Shown in pieces: positions 1 through 8,720 of a stretch of DNA of 64,000 nucleotides. Both the position numbers and the translations under genes were made by a program. The notes beneath the pieces are model-generated. The model saw only the letters and a program-made list of their open reading frames with translations. It did no database searches and was not told the DNA's origin. Source of the DNA: Flavipsychrobacter stenotrophus. GTDB lineage: Bacteria; Bacteroidota; Bacteroidia; Chitinophagales; Chitinophagaceae. The stretch is from contig NZ_PPSL01000010.1 in assembly GCF_002954265.1 (NCBI RefSeq), positions 1 to 64,000 on the forward strand, given 5' to 3'. Numbering within the stretch: the stretch's first letter is position 1; every line of letters starts with the position of its first letter.

Positions 1-1
1 A

Positions 2-88
2 GTCAATAAGCTGCTCAAACAAGCATTTGCTATTGCGACAAAAGAAGCAATTTTTGAGAAAAATTATTTACAAAATACTTGTTTATAA
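2..88 (+). CDS. C-terminal end of an unidentified protein, cut by the window start
   Basis: The first 87 bases read as 28 sense codons and a TAA stop, entering from outside the window (VNKLLKQAFAIATKEA and onward). The codons look like real coding sequence and no other frame is better. The lysine-rich helical end faintly recalls the C-termini of IS110-type transposases, but this is only an impression and too little is present to assign a family. The repeat element that begins a few bases downstream shows that intergenic sequence starts immediately after the stop. Confidence 0.4.
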   Translation, partial: VNKLLKQAFAIATKEAIFEKNYLQNTCL

Positions 89-96
89 ACACAGTT

Positions 97-212
97 CATT
101 GCGAGCCCTTCGCGAAGCAATCTCACGTAAGGACGTACTCGTTTTGTGCTTGTTGTAACTAGACAAATCTGGCAAACTACCCGACGTGAGATTGCTTCGT
201 GCCTGCCAATGA
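97..212. repeat. Palindromic intergenic repeat, complete copy
   Basis: Two inverted arms enclose about 55 bases: 97-127 reads CATTGCGAGCCC and on to CAATCTCACGT, and 184-211 reads ACGTGAGATTGCTTCG to CCAATG. The arms pair over most of their length and the left arm contains the perfect palindrome TTCGCGAA. Extragenic repeats of this kind (CATTGCGAG...GAAGCAATCTC) are scattered in many bacterial genomes. A partial copy lies at 470-542. Confidence 0.75.
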
Positions 213-469
213 CCCGCTGAAAAAACCAACATGTAAACCTATTTAGTGACGAGGCAAACCAATATCGGGACTAAAAAGTGGAAGAAAAACGGAAGAAAGT
301 GGAAGTTTTTGGAAATTTGTTAACACCTTCAAAACCTACCCACAGCACACTACAGCCGACACCTCCAAAACAAAATTTCCGTAAGCACGAAAAAACTTCC
401 ACTTTTCAGAATAAGAATACCCGAATGTCACCGTGAGGCTCTCGAACCGCGACATTCGCACGGGAGGTA

Positions 470-542
470 TTCGTTTTGTGGTCTGTTTAAATTCTGTGCA
501 AGCATCCCGATGTGAGATTGCTTCGCGAAGGGCTCGCAATGA
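470..542. repeat. Palindromic intergenic repeat, partial copy
   Basis: Bases 512-541 are the exact reverse complement of 97-126 (30 of 30). The sequence before them (470-511, beginning TTCGTTTTGTG) also resembles the interior of the first copy at 138-183. It sits just beyond the stop of the sensor kinase gene that ends at 580, on the 3' side, as is usual for such elements. Confidence 0.7.
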
Positions 543-579
543 CCAGCATAACGAGTATTTTCGTCAGGTTGCAACCACC

Positions 580-3564
580 CTACTTATTCCTAGGTATCCT
601 GAACGTAAGGCTGATGATGGTGCCTTTGCCGTAGAAGGAATCGAAGTAGAGGCGGCCATTGAGGCGGCCGGCACGGATCTGCATATTGTTGATGCCGTTG
701 CCTTTTTTTACTGCTTTGGGATCAAAACCGAGACCGTCATCTTTGAGGATCATCTGCAGCACATCACGCTTTTTCATGCTCACATCGAGGGTGATGTTGC
801 GGGCCTTAGAGTATTTAAGGGCATTGTTGAGCGCTTCCTTAAAGATCATGATAAGGTTGCGGCTCATGTCCATTGGCAGGCGATAATTGCGCCACTTTTC
901 TTCTATGCCGGTTACTGAGAAGTTCACGTTGGTATCCTGTAGCAGTTCACCGCCAAAGTCTTGTATGCGCACCAATATCTCGTAGAGGTTGTCGTTTGAT
1001 GGTTTTAGCGACCATAGAATATCGCGGGTACCACCATAGAGTAATGATGTATTCTCTTCTATCTGTCCGAGTATACGGGTAACATCGGGGGTTGGCTCTA
1101 CCTTACTTTTCAGTACGTTGGTGAGCACGTTGATGCGGGTCAGTTTGTTACCTATCTCATCATGAAAATCTTCAGCGGTACGTAGTCGTATCTTGGATTG
1201 TTCTTCTGCCCTGAGTTTGGCCAACAGCTTCTGGCGGCGCTGATTGCGCTTGTTGTAGATAGACTGCAGCAGTATACCTATGAGGATACAAGCCACCAAT
1301 ATACCCACCCTGAACCACCATGTTTTGTGATATGGCGTGATGATCTCAAATGCATAGGCCAGTTGCGGATGTGTCTCTCCATCTGATCCTACCGATTGCA
1401 CATAAAAAACATACCTGCCGGGAGGTAATGCAGAATAGGTAACGGTGTTGGTGGCCGACCATTCAGACCACGGAGCGTCTATACCCTCCATACGATAGCG
1501 ATACAGCACTTGCTCGGCACCGCTGAGGGTTATGGCCTGGAAGGTGAAGGTTATGTTGTTCTTTTTGTACGGCAGGTGCAGATTGACCGGTACACCATAC
1601 CACTGATCAAGGCTATCGTAATAGCTCGGATCTATGCTTGCTTCACCCGCCAGCTTTACCGATTGCATAACAATACTTGCGGGAGCTGAGGAAATGACTG
1701 ATGAATGAGGCTGATAATGTACCGCTCCATTGGTAGTGCCAAACCAAATGCTGCCGTCCTTCAACTTCAACACGGCATTGATATTACTCTCCATGCCGGT
1801 AACACCCTGTGCCTTGCCGAAGAAAGTAACCTGGGCTACCCCTGTGGCATTCATCATTATCTTATGTATACCAAAGCCCGTGCCCACCCAAATATTGCCG
1901 TCGCTATCGTCTATGATATTATAGACGAAATCTGACCGCAGCCCATTGGACTTGTTGACCACAAGCGCTTTGCGAGTGGACAGGTTATACCTTATTGCTC
2001 CATTATCTGCGCTACCCATCCACAGGTCTGAGCCACGCAGGATCATGCAGTTGATATTAGAACTATCGGCAATAGTACCTGTAAGGAATGGTGATACTAT
2101 ATCCTGGTTATGAAGGAACAAACCGTCTTTTTCAGTAGCTATCAACACACTATCGGCACCAATGGACAGAAAGGAAACGACGTGCAAATTATTTTTTACG
2201 TTCACCGTTCTGAAACTGTCATGCTCATAAATAAGCATACCATTACCGAAGCCGATCCATAACCTGTTCTCTGCATCTTCATATACTCTGGAAACTGTTG
2301 AAGAAGGGAAGTGGTGCTGTGGTGCACTATACTGCCGGAAGGTTTCGTGATCATATTCAAACAGGCCTCTGTCGCGGGTACCTATCCACAACTTCTGATC
2401 GTGAGCATAGCAGAGGGAGGTGATAGCAGTAATACCCTCGCCCGGCAAGGAACGCGGGCTTACTTTACCGCCATTAAAAATGAATAGTCCGGCCTCGTAA
2501 GTGCCTAAAAACAGAGAGTCGCGTTTGTTGGTGGCAATGGCCATGATTTGCGCGCTAGGCAGGCCCATGGTCTCATCGAGCGAGGTAAATAAAGTACCCG
2601 AGAAACGGAAAACACCCTGCCCGTCGGAAGCCATCCAGATATTGCCTTCAGCATCTGTAAGTACATCAAAGAACCCGTTATCGCTGAGCCCGTTTTTCTT
2701 ATTGTATACCTGCAGCATATTGCCCGATAGCTTCATAACCCCAACACCGGTGCCCAACCATAAGGCGCCTGACTTATCCTGTGTAATGGCCTTTACCGAC
2801 ACATAATTAAACGGTTGTCCGTTGAGCATGTAAGGAGTGATATGCTTTTCCGCAACTGAATACAACCCCATACCGGTACCCAGCCAGATAGCATCATTGC
2901 GGTCTTTATAAATACGGTTGATGGACGGCGACTTCTGATCGGGAGGCAACAGGAAGGTATAAGTTTCCCATTTATTATTGGAGAAATGATATAGCGTATC
3001 GCTCTTGGCTACCCACAAGCTACCCGACTCTGCCAGCATTGAAGTGATTTGCTTATCGCCACCGGGCGTGTTGAAATATTTGATCTTACCGGCATTGATA
3101 TAATAGACATCGCCAGCGGCCCGCCACCACACGGTATCATTGATTACGTTTATCTGCTGGCTGTTGCTTACCGGCGCAGTAAACGTATGCTCCGTTTGCT
3201 TAGGGATGGAGAAATGCTCGAACGTTCTGCCATTGAATTTAGACAGCCCTTTCTGTGTGCCTATCCATATGTTGCCCGTCTTGTCAGTAGCTAAAGCGTT
3301 GACCGTGCTACTAAGCAGGCCATTATGCATGTTGTAGTTGGTGAAGGTCTTGCCATCGTAGCGGGATAATCCTCCCATTGTACCTATCCAGAGATTACCG
3401 GTTCTGTCTTGCGTAAGGCATAAGGCCTGAGATTGCACCAGCCCTTCGTCTACATTGAGATTGTGAAAGGAGTAGCGCTGGGCATATGATAATGTAGTAG
3501 CACACATACCGCATATCAATGCAATAATGTAGCTCATCCTGATCATATGTATGGGTAATTTCAT
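580..3564 (-). CDS. Propeller-type sensor histidine kinase with Y_Y_Y domain
   Basis: A 994-residue membrane sensor kinase. A signal peptide (residues 1-28, ending SYA) leads into a long periplasmic region of about 14 two-component-regulator propeller repeats (pattern D..GN.WIGT...L..Y), then a Y_Y_Y domain near 670-745, one membrane helix near 755-775, a HisKA_3 dimerisation region with the phospho-accepting His at about 801 (AEDFHDEIGNKL) and a HATPase with DDGLGFD near 942. The family detects extracellular ligands, often polysaccharide-derived, and phosphorylates a NarL/LuxR-type regulator. No regulator or transport locus is adjacent, so it is an orphan and its ligand cannot be guessed. 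Unlike the hybrid kinases of Bacteroides it ends after the ATPase domain. Confidence 0.9.
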   Translation of the reverse strand: MKLPIHMIRMSYIIALICGMCATTLSYAQRYSFHNLNVDEGLVQSQALCLTQDRTGNLWIGTMGGLSRYDGKTFTNYNMHNGLLSSTVNALATDKTGNIWIGTQKGLSKFNGRTFEHFSIPKQTEHTFTAPVSNSQQINVINDTVWWRAAGDVYYINAGKIKYFNTPGGDKQITSMLAESGSLWVAKSDTLYHFSNNKWETYTFLLPPDQKSPSINRIYKDRNDAIWLGTGMGLYSVAEKHITPYMLNGQPFNYVSVKAITQDKSGALWLGTGVGVMKLSGNMLQVYNKKNGLSDNGFFDVLTDAEGNIWMASDGQGVFRFSGTLFTSLDETMGLPSAQIMAIATNKRDSLFLGTYEAGLFIFNGGKVSPRSLPGEGITAITSLCYAHDQKLWIGTRDRGLFEYDHETFRQYSAPQHHFPSSTVSRVYEDAENRLWIGFGNGMLIYEHDSFRTVNVKNNLHVVSFLSIGADSVLIATEKDGLFLHNQDIVSPFLTGTIADSSNINCMILRGSDLWMGSADNGAIRYNLSTRKALVVNKSNGLRSDFVYNIIDDSDGNIWVGTGFGIHKIMMNATGVAQVTFFGKAQGVTGMESNINAVLKLKDGSIWFGTTNGAVHYQPHSSVISSAPASIVMQSVKLAGEASIDPSYYDSLDQWYGVPVNLHLPYKKNNITFTFQAITLSGAEQVLYRYRMEGIDAPWSEWSATNTVTYSALPPGRYVFYVQSVGSDGETHPQLAYAFEIITPYHKTWWFRVGILVACILIGILLQSIYNKRNQRRQKLLAKLRAEEQSKIRLRTAEDFHDEIGNKLTRINVLTNVLKSKVEPTPDVTRILGQIEENTSLLYGGTRDILWSLKPSNDNLYEILVRIQDFGGELLQDTNVNFSVTGIEEKWRNYRLPMDMSRNLIMIFKEALNNALKYSKARNITLDVSMKKRDVLQMILKDDGLGFDPKAVKKGNGINNMQIRAGRLNGRLYFDSFYGKGTIISLTFRIPRNK

Positions 3565-3645
3565 CGAGTGTGTGAAATTAACCCTTCTGAAGGTTTATTC
3601 AAAAAGGGAAAAAGAAATCACCCGTTTGGGGGAATGGCATTTTCT

Positions 3646-3682
3646 GATGGCTCAATAACTTAATGGCTGAATGGCTCAATTG
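3646..3682. repeat. AATGGCT-rich short repeat
   Basis: The motif (A/G)ATGGCT(C/G)AAT is iterated three times in 37 bases. A related stretch lies at 16333-16361 after the S9 peptidase gene. These are short degenerate intergenic repeats with no visible function. Confidence 0.4.
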
Positions 3683-3748
3683 AAGCCCATCGCTATTTAT
3701 TGCGCACTTTCAGGGCTTGTGACATTAGCTATTTAAATTCGCTCTAAC

Positions 3749-3782
3749 AGATTTGACAACTTTTTAGAAAGTTGTCAAATCT
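3749..3782. repeat. Perfect 15-bp inverted repeat (hairpin)
   Basis: AGATTTGACAACTTT at 3749-3763 and its exact reverse complement at 3768-3782 are separated by four bases (TTAG). There is no T-tract, so it is not a classical terminator. It lies in the noncoding space between the sensor kinase promoter side and the small exported peptide, and may be a dispersed palindromic element. Confidence 0.6.
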
Positions 3783-3823
3783 AATGGCCGATAAATGAAG
3801 CATGAAATAGCAGCGAATACGTA

Positions 3824-3860
3824 TAAAAAAAGACCGGCATTTGAGGTGCCGGTCTTTTCA
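3824..3860 (-). terminator. Rho-independent terminator of the small exported peptide gene
   Basis: The arms AAAAGACCGGCA and TGCCGGTCTTTT are separated by seven bases. On the minus strand the stem is followed by a run of T. It lies about 20 bases after the stop codon of the gene at 3879-4058. Confidence 0.8.
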
Positions 3861-3878
3861 AAAATGTTTAAGTAAGAA

Positions 3879-4058
3879 TTACTTAGCTGGTTTGTCTTCT
3901 TTCTTAGTTTCAGCTTTCTTTTCGCCACCTTTCTTGCAGCATGCAGCTGATTCCTTAGCGCATTTTTCGCCTTTCTTCTTGCAACAAGCTTTTTCCTGAG
4001 CCATAGCAGAACCGGCAAGCATAGTAGCAGCAACAACTAATAATGTGATTTTTTTCAT
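3879..4058 (-). CDS. Small exported Cys/Lys-rich peptide (59 aa)
   Basis: A 59-codon gene with its own terminator. The product begins MKKITLLVVAATMLAGSAMA and has a clear signal peptide cut after residue 20, leaving a mature peptide of about 39 residues that is almost all Lys, Glu and Ala, with two CC pairs (residues 25-26 and 40-41) and one further Cys. The frame is supported by the signal peptide, by the stop just before the terminator, and by the poor composition of the overlapping reading frame (Arg/Lys/Leu soup). Similar short Lys/Cys-rich secreted peptides occur in Bacteroidota, but their role is unknown. Metal binding by the cysteines is only a suggestion. Confidence 0.75.
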   Translation of the reverse strand: MKKITLLVVAATMLAGSAMAQEKACCKKKGEKCAKESAACCKKGGEKKAETKKEDKPAK

Positions 4059-4212
4059 TTTGTTTGAATTTTATGGAATAAAGATAGGGAATAATTTTAA
4101 AAACAACATTCATAGCACAAATATGAATAGTTAAAACTTATCGGGTCAACTGATTATAAACATTTACCCAATAAAACAACAATCGGGAATTTACTATCCA
4201 AACAAATTTAAT

Positions 4213-4220
4213 TAGGTTTG
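4213..4220 (+). promoter_or_regulatory. Probable -7 box for leucine dehydrogenase
   Basis: TAGGTTTG matches the Bacteroidota consensus TAnnTTTG, 19 bases before the ATG at 4240. No convincing -33 element was seen. Confidence 0.5.
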
Positions 4221-4239
4221 CGGTCGCTAAAAGAACAAT

Positions 4240-5313
4240 ATGCAGCAATCAGTAATAGACACAATGAATGCCATGGGTCACGAACAGGTAATGTTCTGCA
4301 CAGACCCTAATACCGGCCTTAATGCTATAATAGCTATACATAATACTACACTGGGCCCATCGTTGGGTGGTACGCGCCTGTGGAATTATAACAGTCATGA
4401 AGAAGCGGTTATAGATGCGCTTCGCCTGAGTCGTGGTATGACCTACAAGTCTGCCATCAGCGGACTGAACCTGGGTGGTGGTAAAGCTGTATTGATCGGT
4501 GATGCATCGAAGTTGAAGAACGAAGCTTACTGGCGTCGTTACGGCCGCTTTGTGAACAACCTGGGCGGTAAGTATATAACTGCTGAAGATGTAAATACTT
4601 CTTCAAAGGATATGGAATACATCAGCATGGAAACAAAACATGTTACCGGTGTTCCTGAATACCTGGGTGGCAGCGGCGATCCTTCTCCTATTACTGCGTA
4701 TGGTGTGTATGTAGGTATGAAGGCTGCTTGTAAGAAAGTATACGGCAGTGATAGCCTGGCTGGTAAGAAAGTATTGGTGCAGGGTGCGGGCAATGTAGGC
4801 CGTACTTTGATAGACCATATCATAGAAGAAGGTGGCAAGGTATACCTGAGCGATATTAACGAAAGCAACATAAAGAAGGTAACGGATAAGCACAGTGGTG
4901 TAGAGGTATTGAGCAACGATAAGATATTTGATACTGAGTTTGACATTTATGCTCCATGCGCATTGGGTGCAAGCGTAAATACCGACAGCATCAACAAAAT
5001 GAAGTGTGCTATAATAGCAGGTGCAGCCAACAACCAGTTGGCTGACGAGAATGTACACGGTCCGATGCTGGTAGCTAAGGGTATCACTTATGTTCCTGAC
5101 TTCCTGATCAATGCGGGTGGTATCATCAACATAAGCGTAGAACTGGAAGGTTACAACCGTGATCGTGCAATTGCTATTGTATCTAAGATCTACGATCGTA
5201 CGCTGGAGAACTTTAAAATGGCTGAAACAGAAAATATCCACAATCAGCTGGCAGCTATGAAGATGGCTGAGAAGAGGTTGCAGGATATTGCGAATGTGAA
5301 GAGGGGGCTGTAG
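4240..5313 (+). CDS. Leucine dehydrogenase (Glu/Leu/Phe/Val dehydrogenase family)
   Basis: A 357-residue NAD-dependent amino acid dehydrogenase that reversibly deaminates branched-chain amino acids to 2-oxo acids, the first step of their breakdown and of branched fatty acid precursor supply. The length fits leucine dehydrogenase (about 360) rather than glutamate dehydrogenase (about 450). The substrate loop GPSLGGTR (39-46), the two lysines of the active site (K70 in MTYKSA and K82 in LGGGKAV) and the Rossmann motif GAGNVG near 178-183 are all present. It stands alone, with its own -7 box upstream and terminator downstream. Bacteroidota and Bacillus enzymes of this length are typically cytosolic octamers. 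Confidence 0.9.
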   Translation: MQQSVIDTMNAMGHEQVMFCTDPNTGLNAIIAIHNTTLGPSLGGTRLWNYNSHEEAVIDALRLSRGMTYKSAISGLNLGGGKAVLIGDASKLKNEAYWRRYGRFVNNLGGKYITAEDVNTSSKDMEYISMETKHVTGVPEYLGGSGDPSPITAYGVYVGMKAACKKVYGSDSLAGKKVLVQGAGNVGRTLIDHIIEEGGKVYLSDINESNIKKVTDKHSGVEVLSNDKIFDTEFDIYAPCALGASVNTDSINKMKCAIIAGAANNQLADENVHGPMLVAKGITYVPDFLINAGGIINISVELEGYNRDRAIAIVSKIYDRTLENFKMAETENIHNQLAAMKMAEKRLQDIANVKRGL

Positions 5314-5341
5314 TAGATAGTCGTTAGTACATAGTAGATAG
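5310..5341. repeat. TAGTAGATAG repeats at the stop codon
   Basis: The stop codon of leucine dehydrogenase opens a string of TAGTAGATAGT and TAGTACATAGTAGATAGT. The same motif follows the stop codons at 17411 and 22407. Confidence 0.5.
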
Positions 5342-5361
5342 TTCTGCTTAATTAATATTTT

Positions 5362-5400
5362 AAAGCCGGAAAGTTGGGAACAGCTTTCCGGCTTTTTTTT
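5362..5400 (+). terminator. Terminator after leucine dehydrogenase
   Basis: The stem AAAGCCGGAAAG / CTTTCCGGCTTT (5362-5373 with 5383-5394) is followed by a run of T on the plus strand. Confidence 0.85.
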
Positions 5401-5430
5401 GAGCAATCGAGACATCACCTTACATTAACA

Positions 5431-5796
5431 TTAATCTGCAAAGTCATCGATGAATCTTTCTTTAGAAAATTCGGCAATCCATCCCTCCTTCCCCATTGGC
5501 CAGCCATGTAGTTCGCCGTCTCCTGTAAGTTTATGCACTGTGCCATTTTCCGTTTCAAAAGACAATTTTATATGTTCGTTGCCAATAGCTAACAACAATC
5601 TAAAAATGGTCTCGTCCACAGTATCCATAACCACCATCTTCAAAAAAAATTCGGGGTCTGTATCACGTGCCGCTTTCATGCGTTCCGCCCAAGAATTTTT
5701 CCCTCTCAACAAAAGTTGATTGTCCATCTCGTGGATCGCATCATCACGCACATGTTCCATAAGCAGTTTGCCAAATTCATCTACTGGTCTCATCAT
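5431..5796 (-). CDS. Hypothetical protein (121 aa)
   Basis: A soluble acidic protein of 121 residues with no signal peptide or membrane segment. The first half is helical (DEFGKLLMEHVRDDAIHEMD) and the second half looks like alternating strands (IKLSFETENGTVHKLTGDGE). I recognise no family. It starts MM, so the true start may be 5796 or 5793. The gene is convergent with leucine dehydrogenase, and its promoter side holds the repeats at 5860-5980. It is kept as a real gene because composition and codon use are normal across the whole frame and no better overlapping frame exists. Confidence 0.6.
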   Translation of the reverse strand: MMRPVDEFGKLLMEHVRDDAIHEMDNQLLLRGKNSWAERMKAARDTDPEFFLKMVVMDTVDETIFRLLLAIGNEHIKLSFETENGTVHKLTGDGELHGWPMGKEGWIAEFSKERFIDDFAD

Positions 5797-5859
5797 TGTA
5801 TAGACTTTACGCTTGTATGAAATTACGAATTATAAGGACGTGGGGGCACTTTAAGCCTA

Positions 5860-5971
5860 GCTGTTGGTCGGAAGACGCTAAAGCGGCAGATGTGGGGGTT
5901 GTTGGTACGTACAAAACGAATACATCCCGATGGCTGTTGGTCGGGAGATACAACAGCGGCAGATGTGGGGG
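5860..5971. repeat. Two copies of a 39-bp dispersed repeat
   Basis: GCTGTTGGTCGG-AGA-----A-AGCGGCAGATGTGGGGG occurs at 5860-5898 and again at 5933-5971, with about six differences. A third, shorter relative lies at 47933-47965 (GCTGTTGGTGAGAAGACA...). The spacer between the two copies carries GTACAAAACGAATACATCCCGA, which resembles the complement of the 470-511 region. This looks like an intergenic repeat family of the genome. Confidence 0.6.
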
Positions 5972-5980
5972 GGGGGGGGG
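5967..5980. repeat. Run of 14 G
   Basis: An uninterrupted tract of 14 G directly follows the second 39-bp repeat. Such tracts change length by slippage. Here it is intergenic, between the hypothetical gene start at 5796 and the end of the protease gene at 6091. Confidence 0.9.
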
Positions 5981-6019
5981 TAGTGGATGCTTCGACCAGT
6001 GCAGGGATTGATGGTCGAT

Positions 6020-6060
6020 ATAATAAGGGCGAGCCGCAAATGCGACCCGCCCTTATTATA
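6020..6060 (-). terminator. Terminator of the first M43-like protease gene
   Basis: AATAAGGGCG and CGCCCTTATT form the outer stem of a long, slightly imperfect hairpin. It lies 30-70 bases beyond the minus-strand stop codon at 6091. Confidence 0.65.
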
Positions 6061-6090
6061 TTATATTTTAATGCACTATTAATATCACTA

Positions 6091-8352
6091 TCAATACACC
6101 ACCAACTTCTGAGTCTTGGTTTGGATGCCAGTGGTAGTCTGTACCATGTAGATTCCCTTTGCCTGCAATGCAGTTTGTGGGATCTCTATGCGTGCTTCGT
6201 TACCAACGATCTGCTGATCGACAGTGTAGATAACCTTACCAGCGATGTCTGATACGATAACGTGTGCTGTATTATTGTTTGCATCCTTAACTACTACAAA
6301 AGCATTGCTGTTGGTAGGGTTAGGAACGATAGCTACATCTACGTTACCCATAGATACGTCATTAACACCAGCCGGGTATTTGCCGAAGCTCAACCTGTCC
6401 ATGTAGAAGTTATTACCAGTACTCACCAGGTAGCCATTGTGGTCAACACCCGGCTGGTAACGGAAACGGAAAACTACATAAGAACCACGTGCAGCTGTAG
6501 GGATGTTGATTGTTTTAGCAACCCAGTCAGCATTAGAGGTAGGAACGTAAGGCAGGTACGTTGCGCCCTTGTTAAGCAGGTCGCCCTTAGCCAATGTTGT
6601 TAAAGGAACCCAAGTCTTAGCATGATCAGTAGAATAATAGATGATCATTGTATCAGTAATGTCAAATGAATTGCTAGAACGTGAAGCACCTGATGTAAAG
6701 AAGTTCATGTTGCAAGGACCTGTAGCCATACCTGAAAGGTCAACCGGAACACTGAAGAAATCATCGAAGTCACCTTTTGGTGTTCCAGTAACCGGATAAA
6801 CGCCAAGAGTTGGATTAACACGAGAATCGAAACCTGCATACATCATAGAGTGGTTGTCGTAGAAACCAACACCTGCATGCTGCCATTTGAATTCGTTGTT
6901 ATAATAATTGAAAGTAGGCCATTTAGCCAGATCTTCAGCCGGATTGAATTCTGCTACAACATTCTCCGGCTGGAAAGCGTTTGCGTCAGCAACATAAATA
7001 GAGTTGGTAAACGCGACTGTGTTGGTACCAGAATGGTTACCGGTGGCAGCCATAGAGATATTTACCCAACCCTGATCGGTAAATGAATTGGTTACTGAAG
7101 AATTATAATTTGGATTAGCAACTGTATAAGTAGGTGTAGATGCACCGTTGCTGAAAGTCATGGTAAGGTTAGTAACCGTATCGCGCCATGTTCTGTTAGA
7201 AAACTTAAGCGGCGTACCAGGGCAAGTGAAATACTGGAACTTACCTGCAGCAGAAGGGTTTGTAGGGAAGAACTCAGGTATTGGAGTCAGATCAGGTCTT
7301 GCATCCATAGCACCTGTGATCCTCAGATTGAAAGTATCATACAGATTATGGCGGTGAATATCGGTTTTCAGACATGCACGCATACGATCAACCTGCCCCT
7401 TTGTAAACATCAACTCACAGTCAGCATAGTCCATAAGGTTCTGCGTATTTGTAGTATCAGGATAGTTAACAAGTGTAGGCGTACCCACAGAGTCAAGATA
7501 GATCTTAAAATAATTGAACGCGCAAGCTGTATCATACAATGCACAGCCACTTGGGTGACCGATCGTTGGCGGGGTATCATCAACCTCATCATCGCCACAT
7601 GCACCCGGGGTGCCGCATGCTGCACCGCTGCTATTCCACGGGTGGTAAAGGCTAAAGTAGTGACCTGTTTCATGCTCCATAGTAGTACCATCACCAATAA
7701 AAGGAGCGGCACATATTACACCATCATAAAAAGAACGGGCATCGAAGTCGGTAGGGAACTGAGCGTAAGCCAATACGGTACCACCGGCTATTGCCATACC
7801 AATTGTATTCTCGAACCAGATATTGTAATAGTTCAAAGGAGACCACTGATCCATCTTAACCTGGTTGTCACCACCCATTGTAAGGTAGCTAAACCTGCGG
7901 GTGATACCAGTTGTGGCCTGACCCAATGGGTCTTTTGTAGCCAGATGAAAGCGAATATTTGCCTTACCTACAAATTTCTTAAATGGCTTGATAACAGAAG
8001 AAGTATCATAGTTCAATGAATAAGTATTATTCATTCTTTTGATAAGGTTGTATACCGCGTCATCAGTTATGAAGTCTGAAGTAATATAACTGTGCTGAAT
8101 GTGTACTGCCACCGGAATGTCGATAATGGTATCGTCTACGGTAGTAGTGCGGTGAAGCGCACGTACATCGAGATGACTTAATGTGCGGCTGATCTGCTCA
8201 TTAAATTCTCTTTCACGGTCTGCCAGCGCAGGGGTTTCTTTAATATATTGCTTGTGCAACTCATCTGTAGCACACTTTTGCTGTGCAAAAGCAGTGCCTG
8301 ATAGAAGCGACGCTGACAGCAATAGAAGAGAAGTAGTTTTTTTCATTGTCAA
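6091..8352 (-). CDS. Secreted M43-like zinc metalloprotease with type IX sorting domain
   Basis: A 753-residue secreted protein. A signal peptide (cut after about residue 23, AFA) precedes a pro-region, then a metzincin-type catalytic domain with HETGHYFSLYH, that is zinc ligands H227, H231 and H237 and general base E228, as in the pappalysin-like M43 family. A PKD-like strand-rich segment follows near 370-460, then a lectin-like segment, and a C-terminal domain of about 75 residues (VPNPTNSN..., ending KTQKLVVY) typical of type A cargo of the type IX secretion system. The enzyme is therefore probably anchored on or released from the cell surface. The start may be M3. A paralogue with zinc ligands at identical residue numbers lies directly upstream (8721-10958), separated by a terminator. 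Confidence 0.9.
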   Translation of the reverse strand: MTMKKTTSLLLLSASLLSGTAFAQQKCATDELHKQYIKETPALADREREFNEQISRTLSHLDVRALHRTTTVDDTIIDIPVAVHIQHSYITSDFITDDAVYNLIKRMNNTYSLNYDTSSVIKPFKKFVGKANIRFHLATKDPLGQATTGITRRFSYLTMGGDNQVKMDQWSPLNYYNIWFENTIGMAIAGGTVLAYAQFPTDFDARSFYDGVICAAPFIGDGTTMEHETGHYFSLYHPWNSSGAACGTPGACGDDEVDDTPPTIGHPSGCALYDTACAFNYFKIYLDSVGTPTLVNYPDTTNTQNLMDYADCELMFTKGQVDRMRACLKTDIHRHNLYDTFNLRITGAMDARPDLTPIPEFFPTNPSAAGKFQYFTCPGTPLKFSNRTWRDTVTNLTMTFSNGASTPTYTVANPNYNSSVTNSFTDQGWVNISMAATGNHSGTNTVAFTNSIYVADANAFQPENVVAEFNPAEDLAKWPTFNYYNNEFKWQHAGVGFYDNHSMMYAGFDSRVNPTLGVYPVTGTPKGDFDDFFSVPVDLSGMATGPCNMNFFTSGASRSSNSFDITDTMIIYYSTDHAKTWVPLTTLAKGDLLNKGATYLPYVPTSNADWVAKTINIPTAARGSYVVFRFRYQPGVDHNGYLVSTGNNFYMDRLSFGKYPAGVNDVSMGNVDVAIVPNPTNSNAFVVVKDANNNTAHVIVSDIAGKVIYTVDQQIVGNEARIEIPQTALQAKGIYMVQTTTGIQTKTQKLVVY

Positions 8353-8663
8353 AAATTATAAAATTCAGAGGTTAATAAATCGTTGATCCAATAATTCAGC
8401 AACACTTCAAATAATAAGTAGGCTGTTGAAAATAACAGCTCACACAAATAAGACGAAATATTTACCTGAAATCTTGGGCTTTATCAAAAATAATTTTCTA
8501 AAAAAAACGTCCGGTGTTAAATTTTACGTAACAAAAGGAGAAATTTTCATCAATTATCCTAACAGGCGGCGTAAAGTTAATGAAATTCCTGTGTTATAAT
8601 TATAAATATTACCCGAATTATCTACAGAAAAAGCCAAATATTACAATTAAATGAGCTGAATTA

Positions 8664-8697
8664 AAAAGCGGCAAAAGGAAATGTCCTTTTGCCGCCA
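8664..8697 (-). terminator. Terminator of the second M43-like protease gene
   Basis: GCGGCAAAAGGA (8668-8679) pairs with 8684-8695 around an AATG loop. On the minus strand it is followed by TTTTTAATTC. The rest of 8353-8660 is AT-rich noncoding sequence in which I see nothing else. Confidence 0.8.
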
Positions 8698-8720
8698 GAA
8701 ATATACAATCTGATATTATA

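Noticed and set aside
433-918. Plus-strand frame of 161 codons opposite the sensor kinase
   Set aside because: It is antisense to conserved HATPase sequence and starts in the repeat element; no family, signal or promoter supports it.
3764-4036. 90-codon minus frame rich in Arg, Lys and Leu
   Set aside because: It is a shifted reading of the 59-residue exported peptide gene (3879-4058) running through its terminator and the palindrome beyond.
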